This document shows positions 63,096 to 64,000 of a stretch of DNA of 64,000 nucleotides, piece by piece. The position numbers were made by a program, and so were the translations under genes. The stretch lies in contig SMMW01000025.1 in assembly GCA_004794655.1 (NCBI GenBank), positions 3,578,501 through 3,642,500 on the forward strand, given 5' to 3'. Source of the DNA: Marisa cornuarietis. Lineage: Eukaryota; Mollusca; Gastropoda; Architaenioglossa; Ampullariidae. The notes beneath the pieces are model-generated. The model worked only from the letters and a program-made list of their open reading frames with translations, searched no databases and was not told where the DNA came from. Numbering within the stretch: position 1 is the stretch's first letter; each line of letters opens with the position of its first letter.

Positions 63096-63711
63096 CGAGC
63101 GAACAAACTATCAGCCGAGCAAAAGAGAAACGGGTGTTGCATACCGGAACCGCCACGTCCGTCACACAATGTTGTTGGCTTATTTCCAGATTGTTCTGCG
63201 TAGGTGAAATGACGGGCTCATATCGTTTTGTTTTTTGGCACCATGCTTTGCATGCTGTAGAAAAGAGATTGTGCTCCCTGATTTCCGTTTTACAAACAAA
63301 CGTGGAGTTGAAGGACATCTGCAATTATAGCTCCACTCATAACTAGCACAAGTTCCTGTAACAACCCTCAAGAAAGGTCAACTATATGTCAAACACAAAA
63401 ATCAAACCGAAGCATCCCCTCTTTCAGTAATGCATCAGGGTGCACTTGTTAACGGTGTAGCGATAGACCCGACCAACCATTAGAGCCGTCACAATCGCCG
63501 GAGAGCAGACTGAATAAACTGCTGCCCTCAGACTGTCCCCAAGAAGTGTTCTAGACGTGTTCCCAAGCGGATGGCAACCAAGGGTTTTGGCATTTGAAAT
63601 AATTAACAATTAAAGAATGGAAATATGTTTCTAATAAGCTTTTATTTTACACGAAAGGAGTAAAATGCTTCGTTTATTCACGAACTTGGATTATTTTAAA
63701 ACACACGGACG

Positions 63712-63884
63712 TGTATAGGTGGATTCCTGTTTGTCTGCCGAGACCAGCGGTGAGCCTCTTGCGAAGATCTCCACTGTTAGTCTCGGCGAGCTTTAAACAA
63801 TGAATGTGAATAAACCGGAAGCATTGTCGTCCAAAGCCTCGTTCTAGTAGTTAAACTGAAACGTGACTAAACCGGAAGCTTTGT
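63712..63884 (-). repeat. 173-bp dispersed repeat with 51-nt hairpin, copy B
   Basis: Reverse-orientation partner of 29286-29458. Hairpin at 63737-63787 (GCCGAGAC...GTCTCGGC). Distances from the hairpin to the two ends (97 and 25 bp) are the same as in copy A. Confidence 0.7.
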
Positions 63885-64000
63885 CACGTTTGACCAAGTT
63901 TGTTGTGTGTGACGGTGAAGGTATCAGGAAACCATTGGCTTTAGTGCGAACAATCGATACCTTGGCACTTTGATTAGTACCATGAACTAAACTGTCTGCC

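Overview
The window is metazoan nuclear DNA: spliced genes with GT-AG introns, long AT-rich introns, microsatellites, non-LTR retrotransposons, tRNA-derived SINEs and MITEs. The repeat types and the gene sequences suggest a mollusc, most likely a gastropod. That is an inference from general resemblance; no marker in the window fixes the species.

Three genes lie on the + strand. (1) Positions 1-11497 hold the 3' ten exons of an SLC43-family membrane transporter, cut by the window start. (2) Positions 16728-27560 hold a complete coding region for an MMD/PAQR-type seven-helix membrane protein (eight coding exons, 247 aa). Its second intron carries a nearly full-length LINE of about 5 kb. (3) Positions 37494-46604 hold a second, complete SLC43-family gene (ten exons, 494 aa). 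The two SLC43 genes share every intron position and phase, and several exons have identical lengths, so they are a tandem duplication now separated by the MMD gene. I rebuilt the exon chains by hand from splice sites and reading-frame continuity. All three coding sums are multiples of three.

The rest is transposon-rich. There is a Jockey/I-type LINE at 18550-23570 (+), and an internally deleted relative at 12168-13630 (-). RT fragments of other LINE groups lie near 4.4-5.3 kb (+), 36.4-36.8 kb (+), 41.5-42.2 kb (-), 51.2-51.6 kb (+) and 53.8-54.2 kb (+). Several tRNA-derived SINEs are present, one of which shares its 3' tail with the Jockey/I-type LINE. A piggyBac-like MITE has TTAA duplications (43162-43422) and a hAT-like MITE has an 8-bp duplication (46955-47074). 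A further DNA element at 9685-10337 has terminal inverted arrays of a short repeat.

From about 47 kb to the end I see no convincing gene. The most striking object there is a minisatellite of 41 units of exactly 32 bp (60927-62238). A 173-bp repeat built around a 51-nt hairpin occurs twice, in opposite orientation, at 29286-29458 and 63712-63884; it matches no family I can name. The flanks (roughly 1-9 kb and 52-64 kb) look richer in GC and CpG than the AT-rich middle.
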